Source: an uncultured Clostridia bacterium (GTDB taxonomy: Bacteria > Bacillota > Clostridia > Christensenellales > Borkfalkiaceae). From it: a stretch of DNA of 32,074 nucleotides. The stretch spans positions 1 to 32,074 of the forward strand of contig CALVWU010000012.1 of NCBI GenBank assembly GCA_944367955.1, written 5' to 3'. The notes below the pieces were generated by a model. That model did no database searches. It worked only from the letters and a program-made list of their open reading frames with translations, and was not told where the DNA came from. The translations under genes and the position numbers were made by a program. Below, piece after piece: positions 22,817 through 31,847 of this stretch (positions within the stretch are counted from its first letter, which is position 1; every line of letters starts with the position of its first letter).

Positions 22817-24733
22817 TTGGAATTTTTTAACGACTCAAACAAGAAACAGCGCAAACCGCGCAAAAAAAAGGAAGATAAAAGCCAAAAAGCTAACAAACAG
22901 CCCAAACAGGGCAAGCAGTCCAAGACCAAGCGCGAAGTTCAGGCGGGTGCCTCGACGCAGCAAAACCGCCGCGCTCCCGTGCGCATACCGATGCCCGCGG
23001 CCATTCTGCCGCCGGCACAGTCGCAAAAACGTCTTTCCGCCGTGCAGCAGTTGTTTTTGCCCGCAGGCAAAAAGGAGCGGGCAAAAAAGAACGCGGTAAA
23101 GGTAATATTCATCGGCGGCGTGGGCGAAATAGGCAAAAACATGACCGCCCTCGAATGCGGCGACGACATAATAATAATTGACGCCGGCGCAACATTCCCC
23201 ACGCAGGAATTGCCGGGCATCGACCTTGTAGTGCCCGACTTGACCTATCTTGTCGAAAACAAGCGCAAGGTGCGCGGATTATTGCTCACGCACGGGCACG
23301 AAGACCACATCGGCGGCGTTCCATATCTTTTAAAAGAGATGGATATACCCGTCGTCGGCACCAAGCTTACCCTCGCGCTCGTCGATAACAAGCTGCGCGA
23401 ACACCGCCTGAACAACGTAAAGGAAGTAACGGTTGAACCCGGCGGGCATATCCAGCTCGGCTGCTTTAAAATAGACTTTATAAACGTAAACCACTCCATA
23501 GCCGGCGCGGTAGCCCTCGCCGTGCATACGCCGCAGGGCATCATCTTCCACAGCGGCGACTTTAAAATAGACCTCACCCCCGTTGCCGGCCAGCCGATAG
23601 ACTTAAAGACGATAGCCGACCTCGGCGGCAAGGGCGTACTGCTGTATATGGGCGAAAGCACCAACATCGAACGCCCCGGCTTCACCATGAGCGAAACGGT
23701 GGTGGGCGACACCCTCGACAGGCTTGTCGGCGAAAACTCCACCCGCAGGGTGATAATAGCCACGTTTGCCTCTAACGTGCACAGGTTGCAGCAGATAATC
23801 GATCTCGCCGCGCGGCACGGCAGAAGGGTGGCGTTAAACGGCCGCAGCATGCTCAATGTCGTCGAGGCCGCCCAAAAGATAGGCGAACTCACCATACCCG
23901 ACGGCATAATAATCGATATATCCCGCACAAAAAATCTGCGCGACGACGAAGTTTTAATAGTGTGTACGGGCAGCCAGGGCGAGCCTATGAGTGCCCTGCA
24001 CCGCATGGCCAACGGCGAAAATCCCGCTCTGTCGGTGGGTTCAAACGATACCATAATAATCTCCGCTTCGCCCATTCCGGGCAACGAGCGCGACGTGTAC
24101 GGCGTTATAAACAAACTGTACCATCTCGGTGCCGACGTGGTGTATGAACGGCTTGAAAACATCCACGTTTCGGGCCACGCCTGCCGCGAAGAACATAAAA
24201 TAATGCACACGCTGCTCAAACCCAAATTTTTCATTCCCGTCCACGGCGAATACAGACATCTCGTAAAGCATTCGCAACTTGCGCAGAGCCTCGGTTTAAG
24301 CGAACGCAATATATTTTTGCCCGATCTCGGCAACTGTATCGAGGTCACTTCAAAAACAATGCGCCGTCTGCCCGACGTCGCGGCCGGCTCCCGCCTTATC
24401 GACGGCGAGGGAATAGAGGACGAAAAGGCTTCGCTCGTCATGCAGGACAGGCGTCAGCTCGCACAGGAGGGCATCTTCATCGTGGCGGTAACCGTTTCGG
24501 GCGGGGAAGTCATCGGCGAACCGGTGATAAATTCGCGCGGATTCGTGTTCGACTTCCACCGCGACTACAACAAGGAGATGCGCGAAGTCATAAACAGGGC
24601 AATATCGGGCTACGATCTGCATTCGGGCAACACCGACGATTTAAAACGTGTCATCAAAAAGGCGTTAAGAAACTATCTTGTGCGCAAAACAAGGCAGTCG
24701 CCCATGGTCGTGCCGGTAGTGGTGGAACTTTAA
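22817..24733 (+). CDS. rnj: Ribonuclease J with a long basic N-terminal extension
   Basis: Metallo-beta-lactamase/beta-CASP RNase with 5'-3' exo- and endonuclease activity in mRNA turnover and RNA maturation. 638 residues, against about 555 in B. subtilis: residues 1 to about 90 are an extra Lys/Gln/Pro-rich tail. The catalytic HGHEDH motif starts at His159. Other family motifs are VGEIGKNM, HSIAGAVALAVHTPQGIIFHSGDFKID, RSMLNVVEAAQKIG, TGSQGEPMSALHRMA, HVSGHA and FFIPVHGEYRHL. The start is TTG 22817 with AAGGAA seven bases before it; no ATG lies nearby in frame. Its stop overlaps the next gene by one base, so the two are translationally coupled. Confidence 0.95.
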   Translation: MEFFNDSNKKQRKPRKKKEDKSQKANKQPKQGKQSKTKREVQAGASTQQNRRAPVRIPMPAAILPPAQSQKRLSAVQQLFLPAGKKERAKKNAVKVIFIGGVGEIGKNMTALECGDDIIIIDAGATFPTQELPGIDLVVPDLTYLVENKRKVRGLLLTHGHEDHIGGVPYLLKEMDIPVVGTKLTLALVDNKLREHRLNNVKEVTVEPGGHIQLGCFKIDFINVNHSIAGAVALAVHTPQGIIFHSGDFKIDLTPVAGQPIDLKTIADLGGKGVLLYMGESTNIERPGFTMSETVVGDTLDRLVGENSTRRVIIATFASNVHRLQQIIDLAARHGRRVALNGRSMLNVVEAAQKIGELTIPDGIIIDISRTKNLRDDEVLIVCTGSQGEPMSALHRMANGENPALSVGSNDTIIISASPIPGNERDVYGVINKLYHLGADVVYERLENIHVSGHACREEHKIMHTLLKPKFFIPVHGEYRHLVKHSQLAQSLGLSERNIFLPDLGNCIEVTSKTMRRLPDVAAGSRLIDGEGIEDEKASLVMQDRRQLAQEGIFIVAVTVSGGEVIGEPVINSRGFVFDFHRDYNKEMREVINRAISGYDLHSGNTDDLKRVIKKALRNYLVRKTRQSPMVVPVVVEL

Positions 24734-25398
24734 TGGATTTCAATTACGCCCACAACGATACCTCCCGCCCCGAACGCCCCTCACGCACGGGCTGCGTAAA
24801 CAAACTGACCGTCGCGGGCGAAGCGGTGCAAAACATAAGGCGTTCTGCCTTTGCCCGCTCCATACCCGTATCTTCCGACGAAACGTTGCAGTTTATCTGC
24901 ATGCAGGCGGCGGCCGTCGGAGCAAAAAACATTCTCGAAGTCGGCACGGCCGTGGGTGCTTCGGGCATAGCTCTGCTGCAAACCTGTCCCTCGGCCCGCC
25001 TTACCACAATAGAAAAGAACGAAGAACTGTTCGGCGAGGCCGTGCAAAATTTTCAAAGCGCGGGCCTTTCAAGCAGGGTAACCGCACTCTGCGGCGACGC
25101 GGCGGAAGTAATGTCAACTCTCGGCGGAGGGTACGACTTTATATTTTTAGACGGCCCCAAAGTGCAGTACGTCAAGTGGCTGCCCCGTTTAAAGGAGCTG
25201 CTTGCGCGCGGCGGACTGCTCGCCGCCGACGACGTGTTGCTGTACGGCTGGGTGAACGGCGAGGAGCAGCCGCCGAAAAAGCGGCGCATGCTCGTCGAAC
25301 ATGTGCGCGAATATTTAAATGCCGTCACTTCTGACGACGGGCTTATAACATACATTGCCGACGTGGGCGACGGTATCGCGCTTTCGGTAAAAAAATAG
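24733..25398 (+). CDS. trmR: O-methyltransferase, TrmR (YrrM)-like tRNA 5-hydroxyuridine methyltransferase
   Basis: 221-residue SAM-dependent class I methyltransferase with ILEVGTAVGASGIALLQ (motif I, about residue 67), LTTIEKNEE, DFIFLDGPKVQYVKWL and LLAADDVLLYGWV, typical of the metal-dependent O-methyltransferase group. In B. subtilis YrrM (TrmR) methylates 5-hydroxyuridine at tRNA position 34, and its gene neighbours the U32 proteins that create that base. Here a U32 gene follows 24 bp downstream, so the same job is likely. The start ATG overlaps the rnj stop (TAATG). Confidence 0.78.
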   Translation: MDFNYAHNDTSRPERPSRTGCVNKLTVAGEAVQNIRRSAFARSIPVSSDETLQFICMQAAAVGAKNILEVGTAVGASGIALLQTCPSARLTTIEKNEELFGEAVQNFQSAGLSSRVTALCGDAAEVMSTLGGGYDFIFLDGPKVQYVKWLPRLKELLARGGLLAADDVLLYGWVNGEEQPPKKRRMLVEHVREYLNAVTSDDGLITYIADVGDGIALSVKK

Positions 25399-25422
25399 GC
25401 GCGTAACGCGTTATTAATAATT

Positions 25423-26616
25423 ATGAACGTTGAACTTCTTGCCCCTGCGGGCAATCGTGCAAAACTGAACTGCGCGCTGTATTTCGGCGCGGACGCGGTA
25501 TATGTCGGGGGTAAAAATTTTTCCCTGCGCTCCTTTGCCGATAATTTCGGCGAAGACGAGCTTGCTTCGGCTATAAAATACGCCCACTCGCTCGGCAAAA
25601 AGGTGTATGTTACGGTAAATATTTTTGCCAAAAACCGCGACGAAGGTCGGCTTAAAGACTACTTCGCCTATCTGCTTGCGGCGGGGGCGGACGCGGCCAT
25701 AATCTCCGATCCGGGGGTGTTCTATCTGTGCAAAAAGAGCGCGCCCGGCTTAAACGTGCATATATCCACTCAGGCGAATATAAATTCGGCCGCCGCCGTA
25801 AGGTTCTGGCATGACCTGGGCGCGACCCGCGCAATACTTGCGCGCGAACTCTCGCTTGAAGAGATAGCCGACATCCACGCCGCCGTGCCCGAAATCGAAC
25901 TCGAAGCCTTTGTCCACGGCGCGATGTGCATATCTTATTCGGGCAGATGCCTTTTATCAAACTATCTTGCGGGGCGCGATTCCAACCGCGGAGAGTGCGT
26001 TCAGGCCTGCCGCTGGAACTGGCAGGTGCGCAAAAACGGACCCGGCAGAGAGAGCGGCTGGATGAACGTGGAGGAGGACGGGCGCGGCACATACATATTC
26101 AATTCAAAAGACCTAAATATGTCGGCCCACTTAAACGAAATGGCGCGGGCGGGGGTGTACTCCTTTAAGATAGAGGGGCGCATGAAGAGCGAATACTACC
26201 TCGCCACGGTGATAAACGCCTATCGCCGCTGTATCGATTTTGGCTTTACGCCAGTTATCGAGCGCGAACTTCTCACCGCCGCTCACCGCGATTATACTAC
26301 TGCCTACATGCTGGGCGAAAATTCCGATACGGTAAATTATACCGACAGTCAAACGAAGGGCGACTGCGACTATGTGGCCAACGTGCTGTCTTGCTCCGAC
26401 GGCCGCGCGGTCGTCGAGATGCGCGGCAGATTCAAAACGGGTGATGTGCTCGAAGTGCTGTCGCCCACCGAAAATTTTTTAAAGACATTTGTCGTTAAAA
26501 ACGCCGCATTGCCCGACGGAACGGGCGTCGACGACTGCAAAAGGGTGCAGGAACGTTACACGCTCGACTGTCCTTTCAACCTTGCGGCGGGCGACATACT
26601 GCGCCGTCGCAAATAA
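25423..26616 (+). CDS. trhP: Peptidase U32 family, TrhP-like tRNA uridine 34 hydroxylation protein
   Basis: 397-residue member of the U32 family (YrrN/YrrO/YegQ). TrhP proteins make 5-hydroxyuridine at tRNA wobble position 34 with prephenate as cofactor source. The TIM-barrel half opens with ELLAPAGNRAKLNCALYFGA and DAVYVGGKNFSLR. The family signature AFVHGAMCISYSGRCLLSNY gives Cys169 and Cys176, and RGECVQACRW gives Cys192 and Cys196, four likely Fe-S ligands. B. subtilis has two such genes after yrrM; only one is present here. A weak ribosome binding site precedes ATG 25423. The next gene is an EPSP synthase of the shikimate pathway that also leads to prephenate. Confidence 0.8.
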   Translation: MNVELLAPAGNRAKLNCALYFGADAVYVGGKNFSLRSFADNFGEDELASAIKYAHSLGKKVYVTVNIFAKNRDEGRLKDYFAYLLAAGADAAIISDPGVFYLCKKSAPGLNVHISTQANINSAAAVRFWHDLGATRAILARELSLEEIADIHAAVPEIELEAFVHGAMCISYSGRCLLSNYLAGRDSNRGECVQACRWNWQVRKNGPGRESGWMNVEEDGRGTYIFNSKDLNMSAHLNEMARAGVYSFKIEGRMKSEYYLATVINAYRRCIDFGFTPVIERELLTAAHRDYTTAYMLGENSDTVNYTDSQTKGDCDYVANVLSCSDGRAVVEMRGRFKTGDVLEVLSPTENFLKTFVVKNAALPDGTGVDDCKRVQERYTLDCPFNLAAGDILRRRK

Positions 26617-26684
26617 CGGTAATAGCGGCGTAAACGGCGCATATATGCGGGGCATTTGATAGTGTCTTGCCAAAAGGAGCACAT

Positions 26685-27905
26685 ATGAACTATGCGGTAA
26701 AGCCCGTATTCGGCAAAATAACGCACGCAACGCAGCGCGTCTGCGTACCCGGCTCAAAATCCATAACCGCCCGCGCTCTGCTCATCGCCGCGCTCGCTCG
26801 CGGCACAAGTGTGCTCTGCGGCATTCAGACTACCGGCGACTGCGCCGACTTCATAGGCGGACTGCGTTCCCTGGGCATAGATATAAAGGTGAACGGCAAC
26901 ACGGCCGAAGTAAAGGGCTGCGGCGGCAAACTCCCCTTGGAATCGGCAGAGGTGTACGTCGGCTCGGCGGGTACGGCGGCGCGGTTTTTAACCGCCCTCG
27001 CCGCGCTTTCAAACGGCACTTTCCGCTTTACGTCATCCGAGCAGATGAAACGCCGCCCCATATCGCCGCTTATAAATTCGTTAAGGGATATGGGCGCGTC
27101 TTTTACGTTTCACGAACATGCGGACTGTTTTCCGTTCACCGTAAGGGGCTGCGGCGGCATACCCGGCCGCGCAAAAGTAGACATTCAAAAGAGCAGTCAG
27201 TTTCTCTCCGCGCTGCTCATCTGCGCCGTGTGCGCGGGCAAACCGTTTTCGGTGGAAGTTTCGGGCACTCACGGCATGGACTATGTGCGCATGACGGCTG
27301 CAATGATGTCGGCCTTCGGCGCGGGCGTGGAATGCTCGGACAATGTGTATACCGTCGTCGGATCGTACAGCGCGCGGCGGTACGATATAGAGCCCGACGT
27401 TTCGGCCGCATGCTATTTTTACGCCGCAAATAAATTGCTGGGTACAAACATCTGCGTCGAGGGGGTAAAGGAGGACATGTTGCAGGGCGACGGCAAGTTC
27501 ATATCCCTTTTAAAACATTTCGACGGCGGAAAAATCGATATGTCCTCGTTTTCGGATCAGGCCTTGACGCTTGCCGCCGTCGCGCCCTATCTAAGCCGTC
27601 CCACGCACATATGCAACATAGCGCATGTGCGCGGGCAGGAATGCGACCGCATCTCGGCGATGGCGCAAAATTTAACCGCTATGGGCGTAAAGGTGAACGA
27701 ACTTCCCGACGGCATAATAATATACCCGTCGTCCCCCGTCGGGTGCGAAATCCAAACATTCGGCGATCACCGCGTGGCCATGTCGTTTGCGATAACGGGA
27801 CTGCGCTGCGAGGGCATTGTTATTAAAGACTGCGAAGTCTGCGGCAAAACTTTCGCATCGTTTTTCAGTGTCTTAACCGACCTTATTGCGCGGTTGACGG
27901 CATAA
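26685..27905 (+). CDS. aroA: 3-phosphoshikimate 1-carboxyvinyltransferase (EPSP synthase)
   Basis: Sixth step of the shikimate pathway: joins phosphoenolpyruvate to shikimate-3-phosphate. The 406-residue protein keeps the family motifs PGSKSITARALLIAALA, VGSAGTAARFLTALAAL, KRRPISPLINSLRDMG, QKSSQFLSALL, RGQECDRISAMAQNL and FGDHRVAMSFAITG. It is fairly divergent from the standard bacterial enzyme; for example, the usual LRxKESDR stretch reads VRGQECDR. AAAAGGAG at 26672-26679 selects ATG 26685; a TTG 18 bases earlier is unlikely. It lies in the same direction as trhP, 68 bp apart. No other aro gene is in the window. Confidence 0.93.
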   Translation: MNYAVKPVFGKITHATQRVCVPGSKSITARALLIAALARGTSVLCGIQTTGDCADFIGGLRSLGIDIKVNGNTAEVKGCGGKLPLESAEVYVGSAGTAARFLTALAALSNGTFRFTSSEQMKRRPISPLINSLRDMGASFTFHEHADCFPFTVRGCGGIPGRAKVDIQKSSQFLSALLICAVCAGKPFSVEVSGTHGMDYVRMTAAMMSAFGAGVECSDNVYTVVGSYSARRYDIEPDVSAACYFYAANKLLGTNICVEGVKEDMLQGDGKFISLLKHFDGGKIDMSSFSDQALTLAAVAPYLSRPTHICNIAHVRGQECDRISAMAQNLTAMGVKVNELPDGIIIYPSSPVGCEIQTFGDHRVAMSFAITGLRCEGIVIKDCEVCGKTFASFFSVLTDLIARLTA

Positions 27906-27986
27906 TATGCCTTAAATATTTAAAAATCGACATCAGTTTCCGCCGCCAGCCGCAATCTTGCCGCGCGGGAACGGAGCGGGTACGCC

Positions 27987-29366
27987 TTGAACGAAAAAAT
28001 CATCCTGCACAGCGATCTCAATAATTTTTACGCTTCGGTGGAACGCCGCCTCAATCCCGAACTTGCCGGGGTGCCGCTGGCCGTGTGTGGCAGCAAGGAA
28101 GAGCGGCACGGCATAGTGCTTGCCAAAAGCGAAGAGGCAAAAAGAGCGGGTGTAAAGACGGGCGACACCATCTGGCGGGCCAAACAAAAGTGTCCCGGCC
28201 TTGTAACCGTGCCGCCGCACTTTGACAGGTATATCGATTTTTCGCGCAGAGTAAAGGCGATATACGCCCGCTATACCGAATATATCGAAAGTTACGGCAT
28301 CGACGAATGCTGGCTGGATATTTCAAACTTTTTATCGGTCTTTCCCCGTTTCAACGGCGCGGCGCGGGCAGAGGGAATGTGCACCGACGAGTATCTGCGT
28401 TTTTTGGGCGATACCATCCGCTTCGCCGTAAGGGACGAACTGGGTCTTACGGTATCCGTTGGGGTGTCGTTCAACAAAATTTTTGCAAAGCTGGGCAGCG
28501 ATTTAAAAAAGCCCGACGGCACGTCGGTGATCTCGCTGTCCAACTTTAAAAACGTAATATATCCCCTGCCGGTCGAAGATCTTTTAATGGTGGGCGGCGC
28601 AACTTCAAAAAAGCTGCGCGCTATGGGGCTTACAACGATAGGCTCTCTGGCCGCCGCCGACGACGATAAAATAATTAAGACCTTCGGCAAGTTCGGCGCA
28701 ACCCTTTTAACTTACGCCCGCGGCCGCGATACAAGCCCCGTCGCGCACGTCGACGACGAACGGCAGTTAAAGTCTATCGGCAATTCGCAGACATACGCAT
28801 ACGACCTCGTATATCCCGAACAGATAGAGCGCAACATATATGTATTGTCCGAAAGCGTCGCGGCGCGCCTGCGCGAATCGGACAGGGGCAAGGCCGATAC
28901 CGTGCATCTGTGGGTGCGGTACGACGATCTCACTTCGTTTCAGGTGCAAAAAAAAGTGCGGCATACTGCACTGTGTTCCGAAATCGCTCAAACGGCGTTC
29001 GAGCTGTTCAAGGCCAACGTCCGCCATCCGTTCGCGGTGCGTTCGCTGGGCGTCACCGTTTCGGGATTCGACGGGCAGAGCTCGCAAATCACCCTCGATG
29101 AAGCCTGCGGCAGCTATTCAAGGCGCGAAAAAGTTGAACGCGCCGTAGACGGCATACGCAAAAAGCACGGCTATGCCTCCATTCAGCGCGGTATCCTGAT
29201 CGATGACCCCGCGGGCATGCACAACGACGTAAAAAATTCCCATCTGATAAAGCCCGCCCGCTTCGAGGACAGGCCCGAAGGCCGTGTAAACGGCGACGGG
29301 GCCGAGGGCGGCAGAAACCCTTTCGAAGACGACGGCGACGAACCGTTCGGCGGCGGCGAATTTTAA
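27987..29366 (+). CDS. dinB: Y-family DNA polymerase (Pol IV / DinB)
   Basis: 459-residue translesion polymerase. The palm begins at once with ILHSDLNNFYASVERRLNPEL (metal Asp in HSDLN). YGIDECWLDIS holds the catalytic acidic pair, and SVGVSFNKIFAKLGSDLKKP and the GATSKKLRAMGLTTIGSLA helix-hairpin-helix follow. The little-finger domain runs to about residue 400. The last 55 residues are a disordered acidic tail ending DGDEPFGGGEF. The start is TTG 27987 with GGAG ten bases upstream and no better in-frame ATG. The canonical QxxLF clamp-binding motif is not obvious. Separated from aroA by 81 bp. Confidence 0.9.
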   Translation: MNEKIILHSDLNNFYASVERRLNPELAGVPLAVCGSKEERHGIVLAKSEEAKRAGVKTGDTIWRAKQKCPGLVTVPPHFDRYIDFSRRVKAIYARYTEYIESYGIDECWLDISNFLSVFPRFNGAARAEGMCTDEYLRFLGDTIRFAVRDELGLTVSVGVSFNKIFAKLGSDLKKPDGTSVISLSNFKNVIYPLPVEDLLMVGGATSKKLRAMGLTTIGSLAAADDDKIIKTFGKFGATLLTYARGRDTSPVAHVDDERQLKSIGNSQTYAYDLVYPEQIERNIYVLSESVAARLRESDRGKADTVHLWVRYDDLTSFQVQKKVRHTALCSEIAQTAFELFKANVRHPFAVRSLGVTVSGFDGQSSQITLDEACGSYSRREKVERAVDGIRKKHGYASIQRGILIDDPAGMHNDVKNSHLIKPARFEDRPEGRVNGDGAEGGRNPFEDDGDEPFGGGEF

Positions 29367-29430
29367 AGGGGTATAATCTTAGCTTTTAAGATATATAAAA
29401 ATCGGTTAAAAACAGTCTGCCGCTTATCGT

Positions 29431-29459
29431 TTGACTTATGCGCCGGATTACATTATAAT
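29431..29459 (+). promoter_or_regulatory. Promoter of glnN
   Basis: TTGACT at 29431-29436, 17 bp, TATAAT at 29454-29459. The 60-base leader has two TGCGTAAA direct repeats and a matching TTTAAACGCA, which could fold as a weak hairpin. RBS AAGGAG at 29516-29521. Confidence 0.75.
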
Positions 29460-29528
29460 TTAATGCGTAAACAGAGTGCGTAAATAATTTTAAACGCATC
29501 GGCTAAAAAATTTATAAGGAGCAACAAG

Positions 29529-31610
29529 ATGAACGTACCTCAGATGTTCGGCGAAAACGTCTTTAACGACGCCGTACAAAAAGAAACGCTGCCCAAGGAA
29601 GTATACAAGGCTTTAAGGGCCACTATCGAGTCGGGCAAGCAGCTCGATGTGTCCATTGCCGGCACGGTTGCCGCCGCAATGAAGGACTGGGCCGTTTCAA
29701 AGGGCGCAACGCACTACACGCACTGGTTCCAGCCCCTTACGGGCCTTACTGCCGAAAAGCACGACAGTTTCATCGAACCCGAAGGCGACAGGGTAATAAT
29801 GCGTCTTACGGGCAAGAGCCTTATAGTGGGCGAATCCGACGCCTCGTCTTTCCCTTCCGGCGGCTCGCGTTCGACGTTCATGGCCCGCGGCTACACCGCG
29901 TGGGATCCCACTTCGCCCGCATTCGTAAAGGAGGGTACTTTATACATTCCCACCGTTTTCGTGTCGTATACCGGCGAAACGCTCGATAAAAAGTCGCCCC
30001 TGCTCCGTTCCATGAACGCCATCGACAAGCAGGCCAAGCGCATATTAAAGCTTTTCGGCATAAACTGCAAAAAGGTTTCAACCACGGTCGGGCCCGAACA
30101 GGAGTATTTTATCATCTCCAAAGAGATGTACGACCGCCGCAAAGATCTGCGTCTTACCGGCCGCACGCTCATCGGCGCGCCCGTCAGCCGCGGACAGGAG
30201 CTCGAAGACCACTATTTCGGCGTACTCAAACCCGCCATTGCCGAGTTTATGGCCGACCTCGATAAAGAGCTGTGGTCTTACGGCATACCCTCAAAGACAA
30301 AGCACAACGAGGTTGCCCCCGCCCAGCACGAAATGGCACCCGTGTTCTCCACCACAAACACGGCGGTCGATATGAACATGCTCACCATGGAAATAATGCG
30401 CAAAGTCGCCAAAAAACACGGGCTTATCTGTCTTTTGCACGAAAAGCCCTTCCGCGGCATAAACGGTTCGGGCAAGCACAACAACTGGTCTATGTCCACC
30501 GATAACGGCTTCAATCTGCTCGATCCCGGCCCCGCGCCCGAAAAGAACACTCTTTTCAAACTTATTCTTGCCGCCGTTGTAAAGGCGGTGGACGACTATC
30601 AGGGTATTTTAAGGGCTTCTGTGGCCACGGCGGGCAACGATCACCGTCTCGGCGCAAACGAAGCTCCCCCTGCGATCATCTCGGTATACCTCGGCGACCA
30701 CCTCGGCGCGCTCGTCGATTCCATTGTCAAGGGCGAAGACTTCGTTACCGATAAAACTTCGCTCGAAGGCTCTATCGGCGTTCCCGAATCCCCCATATTC
30801 CCCAAGGATGCCACCGACCGCAACCGCACTTCGCCCTTTGCTTTCACGGGCAACAAGTTCGAGTTCCGCATGCTCGGCTCCCAGGCCAACGTGTCCGATC
30901 CCAACATTGTGCTCAATACCATAGTCGCCGACGCCTTCGAACAGTTCGCCGACGAGCTTGAAGGCAAAAAGGATATCGAAAGCGCGGCAAACGCCATATG
31001 CGAGCGTGAACTCAAAGCTCACTACCGCATCATATACAACCTCGACGGCTACGGCCCCGAATGGGAGCCGGAGGCGGCAAAGAGGGGGCTGCTCAACTAC
31101 AAAAATACGGCCGACGCCGTGCCCGTATGCTTTGAAGATAAAAACATTCAGGTGTTCGTAAGACAGGGCGTATACACCAAGGCCGAAGCTATCGCCCGCG
31201 CCAATATTCAGCTCGAAAATTACACAAAGATAATCAATATCGAGGCGTTGACTCTGTTAGAGATGGCCAAGCAGGATATAATCCCCGCCGTTTCCGACTA
31301 TGTGGCTTCGCTCTGCTCAAACGTCGCCGCAAAACAGGCTGTAAACGACTCCATTCCCTGCAATACCGAACGCGACCTTATAATGAAACTTGCAGGCTAC
31401 AACGACGAACTTTCGTCGCTGATCGGCAAGCTCGAAGACGTTCTGGGCGGGATAGTGATGGAAGAGGTGATTTCGGCCTCGCAAGCCATGGCGCACAGCG
31501 TAATTCCGCTCATGGAGCAGATGCGCACCGTTATCGATTCCATGGAAAAGATAACCGCCGCCGATTATTGGCCCTATCCTTCATATTTCGATCTTCTGTA
31601 CAGCGTGTAA
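29529..31610 (+). CDS. glnN: Glutamine synthetase type III
   Basis: ATP-dependent synthesis of glutamine from glutamate and ammonia, the main entry of ammonium nitrogen. The 693-residue length is that of the GSIII class, against about 450 for GSI. Class motifs are MFGENVFNDAV at the start, HYTHWFQPLTGLTAEKHDSF, SFPSGGSRSTFMARGYTAWD, VGPEQEYFII, HNEVAPAQHEMAPVF and HEKPFRGINGSGKHNNWS. Monocistronic with a strong promoter. The gene end is followed within six bases by the decaying start of a repeat array. Confidence 0.97.
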   Translation: MNVPQMFGENVFNDAVQKETLPKEVYKALRATIESGKQLDVSIAGTVAAAMKDWAVSKGATHYTHWFQPLTGLTAEKHDSFIEPEGDRVIMRLTGKSLIVGESDASSFPSGGSRSTFMARGYTAWDPTSPAFVKEGTLYIPTVFVSYTGETLDKKSPLLRSMNAIDKQAKRILKLFGINCKKVSTTVGPEQEYFIISKEMYDRRKDLRLTGRTLIGAPVSRGQELEDHYFGVLKPAIAEFMADLDKELWSYGIPSKTKHNEVAPAQHEMAPVFSTTNTAVDMNMLTMEIMRKVAKKHGLICLLHEKPFRGINGSGKHNNWSMSTDNGFNLLDPGPAPEKNTLFKLILAAVVKAVDDYQGILRASVATAGNDHRLGANEAPPAIISVYLGDHLGALVDSIVKGEDFVTDKTSLEGSIGVPESPIFPKDATDRNRTSPFAFTGNKFEFRMLGSQANVSDPNIVLNTIVADAFEQFADELEGKKDIESAANAICERELKAHYRIIYNLDGYGPEWEPEAAKRGLLNYKNTADAVPVCFEDKNIQVFVRQGVYTKAEAIARANIQLENYTKIINIEALTLLEMAKQDIIPAVSDYVASLCSNVAAKQAVNDSIPCNTERDLIMKLAGYNDELSSLIGKLEDVLGGIVMEEVISASQAMAHSVIPLMEQMRTVIDSMEKITAADYWPYPSYFDLLYSV

Positions 31611-31615
31611 AATAT

Positions 31616-31668
31616 AACCGCAAAGTTTTTAACGCAAAGATGTTAACGCAAAAAGGTTAACGCAAATC
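31616..31668. repeat. Four short direct repeats of the unit's left end
   Basis: AACGCAAA-type segments begin at 31616 (AACCGCAAAG), 31631, 31645 and 31659, spaced 15, 14 and 14 bp. The last one opens the first complete repeat unit. Confidence 0.75.
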
Positions 31669-31847
31669 TCGGCAGGCCGTGCCTGCGATTTGCCGTTATT
31701 TGAGAGGCTCTGCCTCTCTTGCCGCGATATGTTTTAGCCCACGGTTTACTAAATCGCGGCAATTCACACCGGCGAGCCTGCTTCGCAGCAAATGTTGTCG
31801 CGCTTAATGGCGGAATGAATCCGCCTTGCGCACACAGTAATATTATT
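31659..31847. repeat. Multi-hairpin repeat unit 1 after glnN (189 bp)
   Basis: Hairpins in order: GCAAATC/GATTTGC (31662-31693) with tip GCAGGC-CGT-GCCTGC; GAGAGGC-TCT-GCCTCTC (31702-31718); TTGCCGCGAT/ATCGCGGCAA (31719-31762) with a 24-base loop; CTGC-TTC-GCAG (31778-31788); GGCGGA-ATGAA-TCCGCC (31809-31825). It ends in an AT-rich linker. No plausible gene. Confidence 0.9.

Noticed and set aside
23245-24441. 398-residue open frame antisense to RNase J
   Set aside because: RNase J is certain on the plus strand. The antisense frame follows from codon bias and has no ribosome binding site or recognisable motif.
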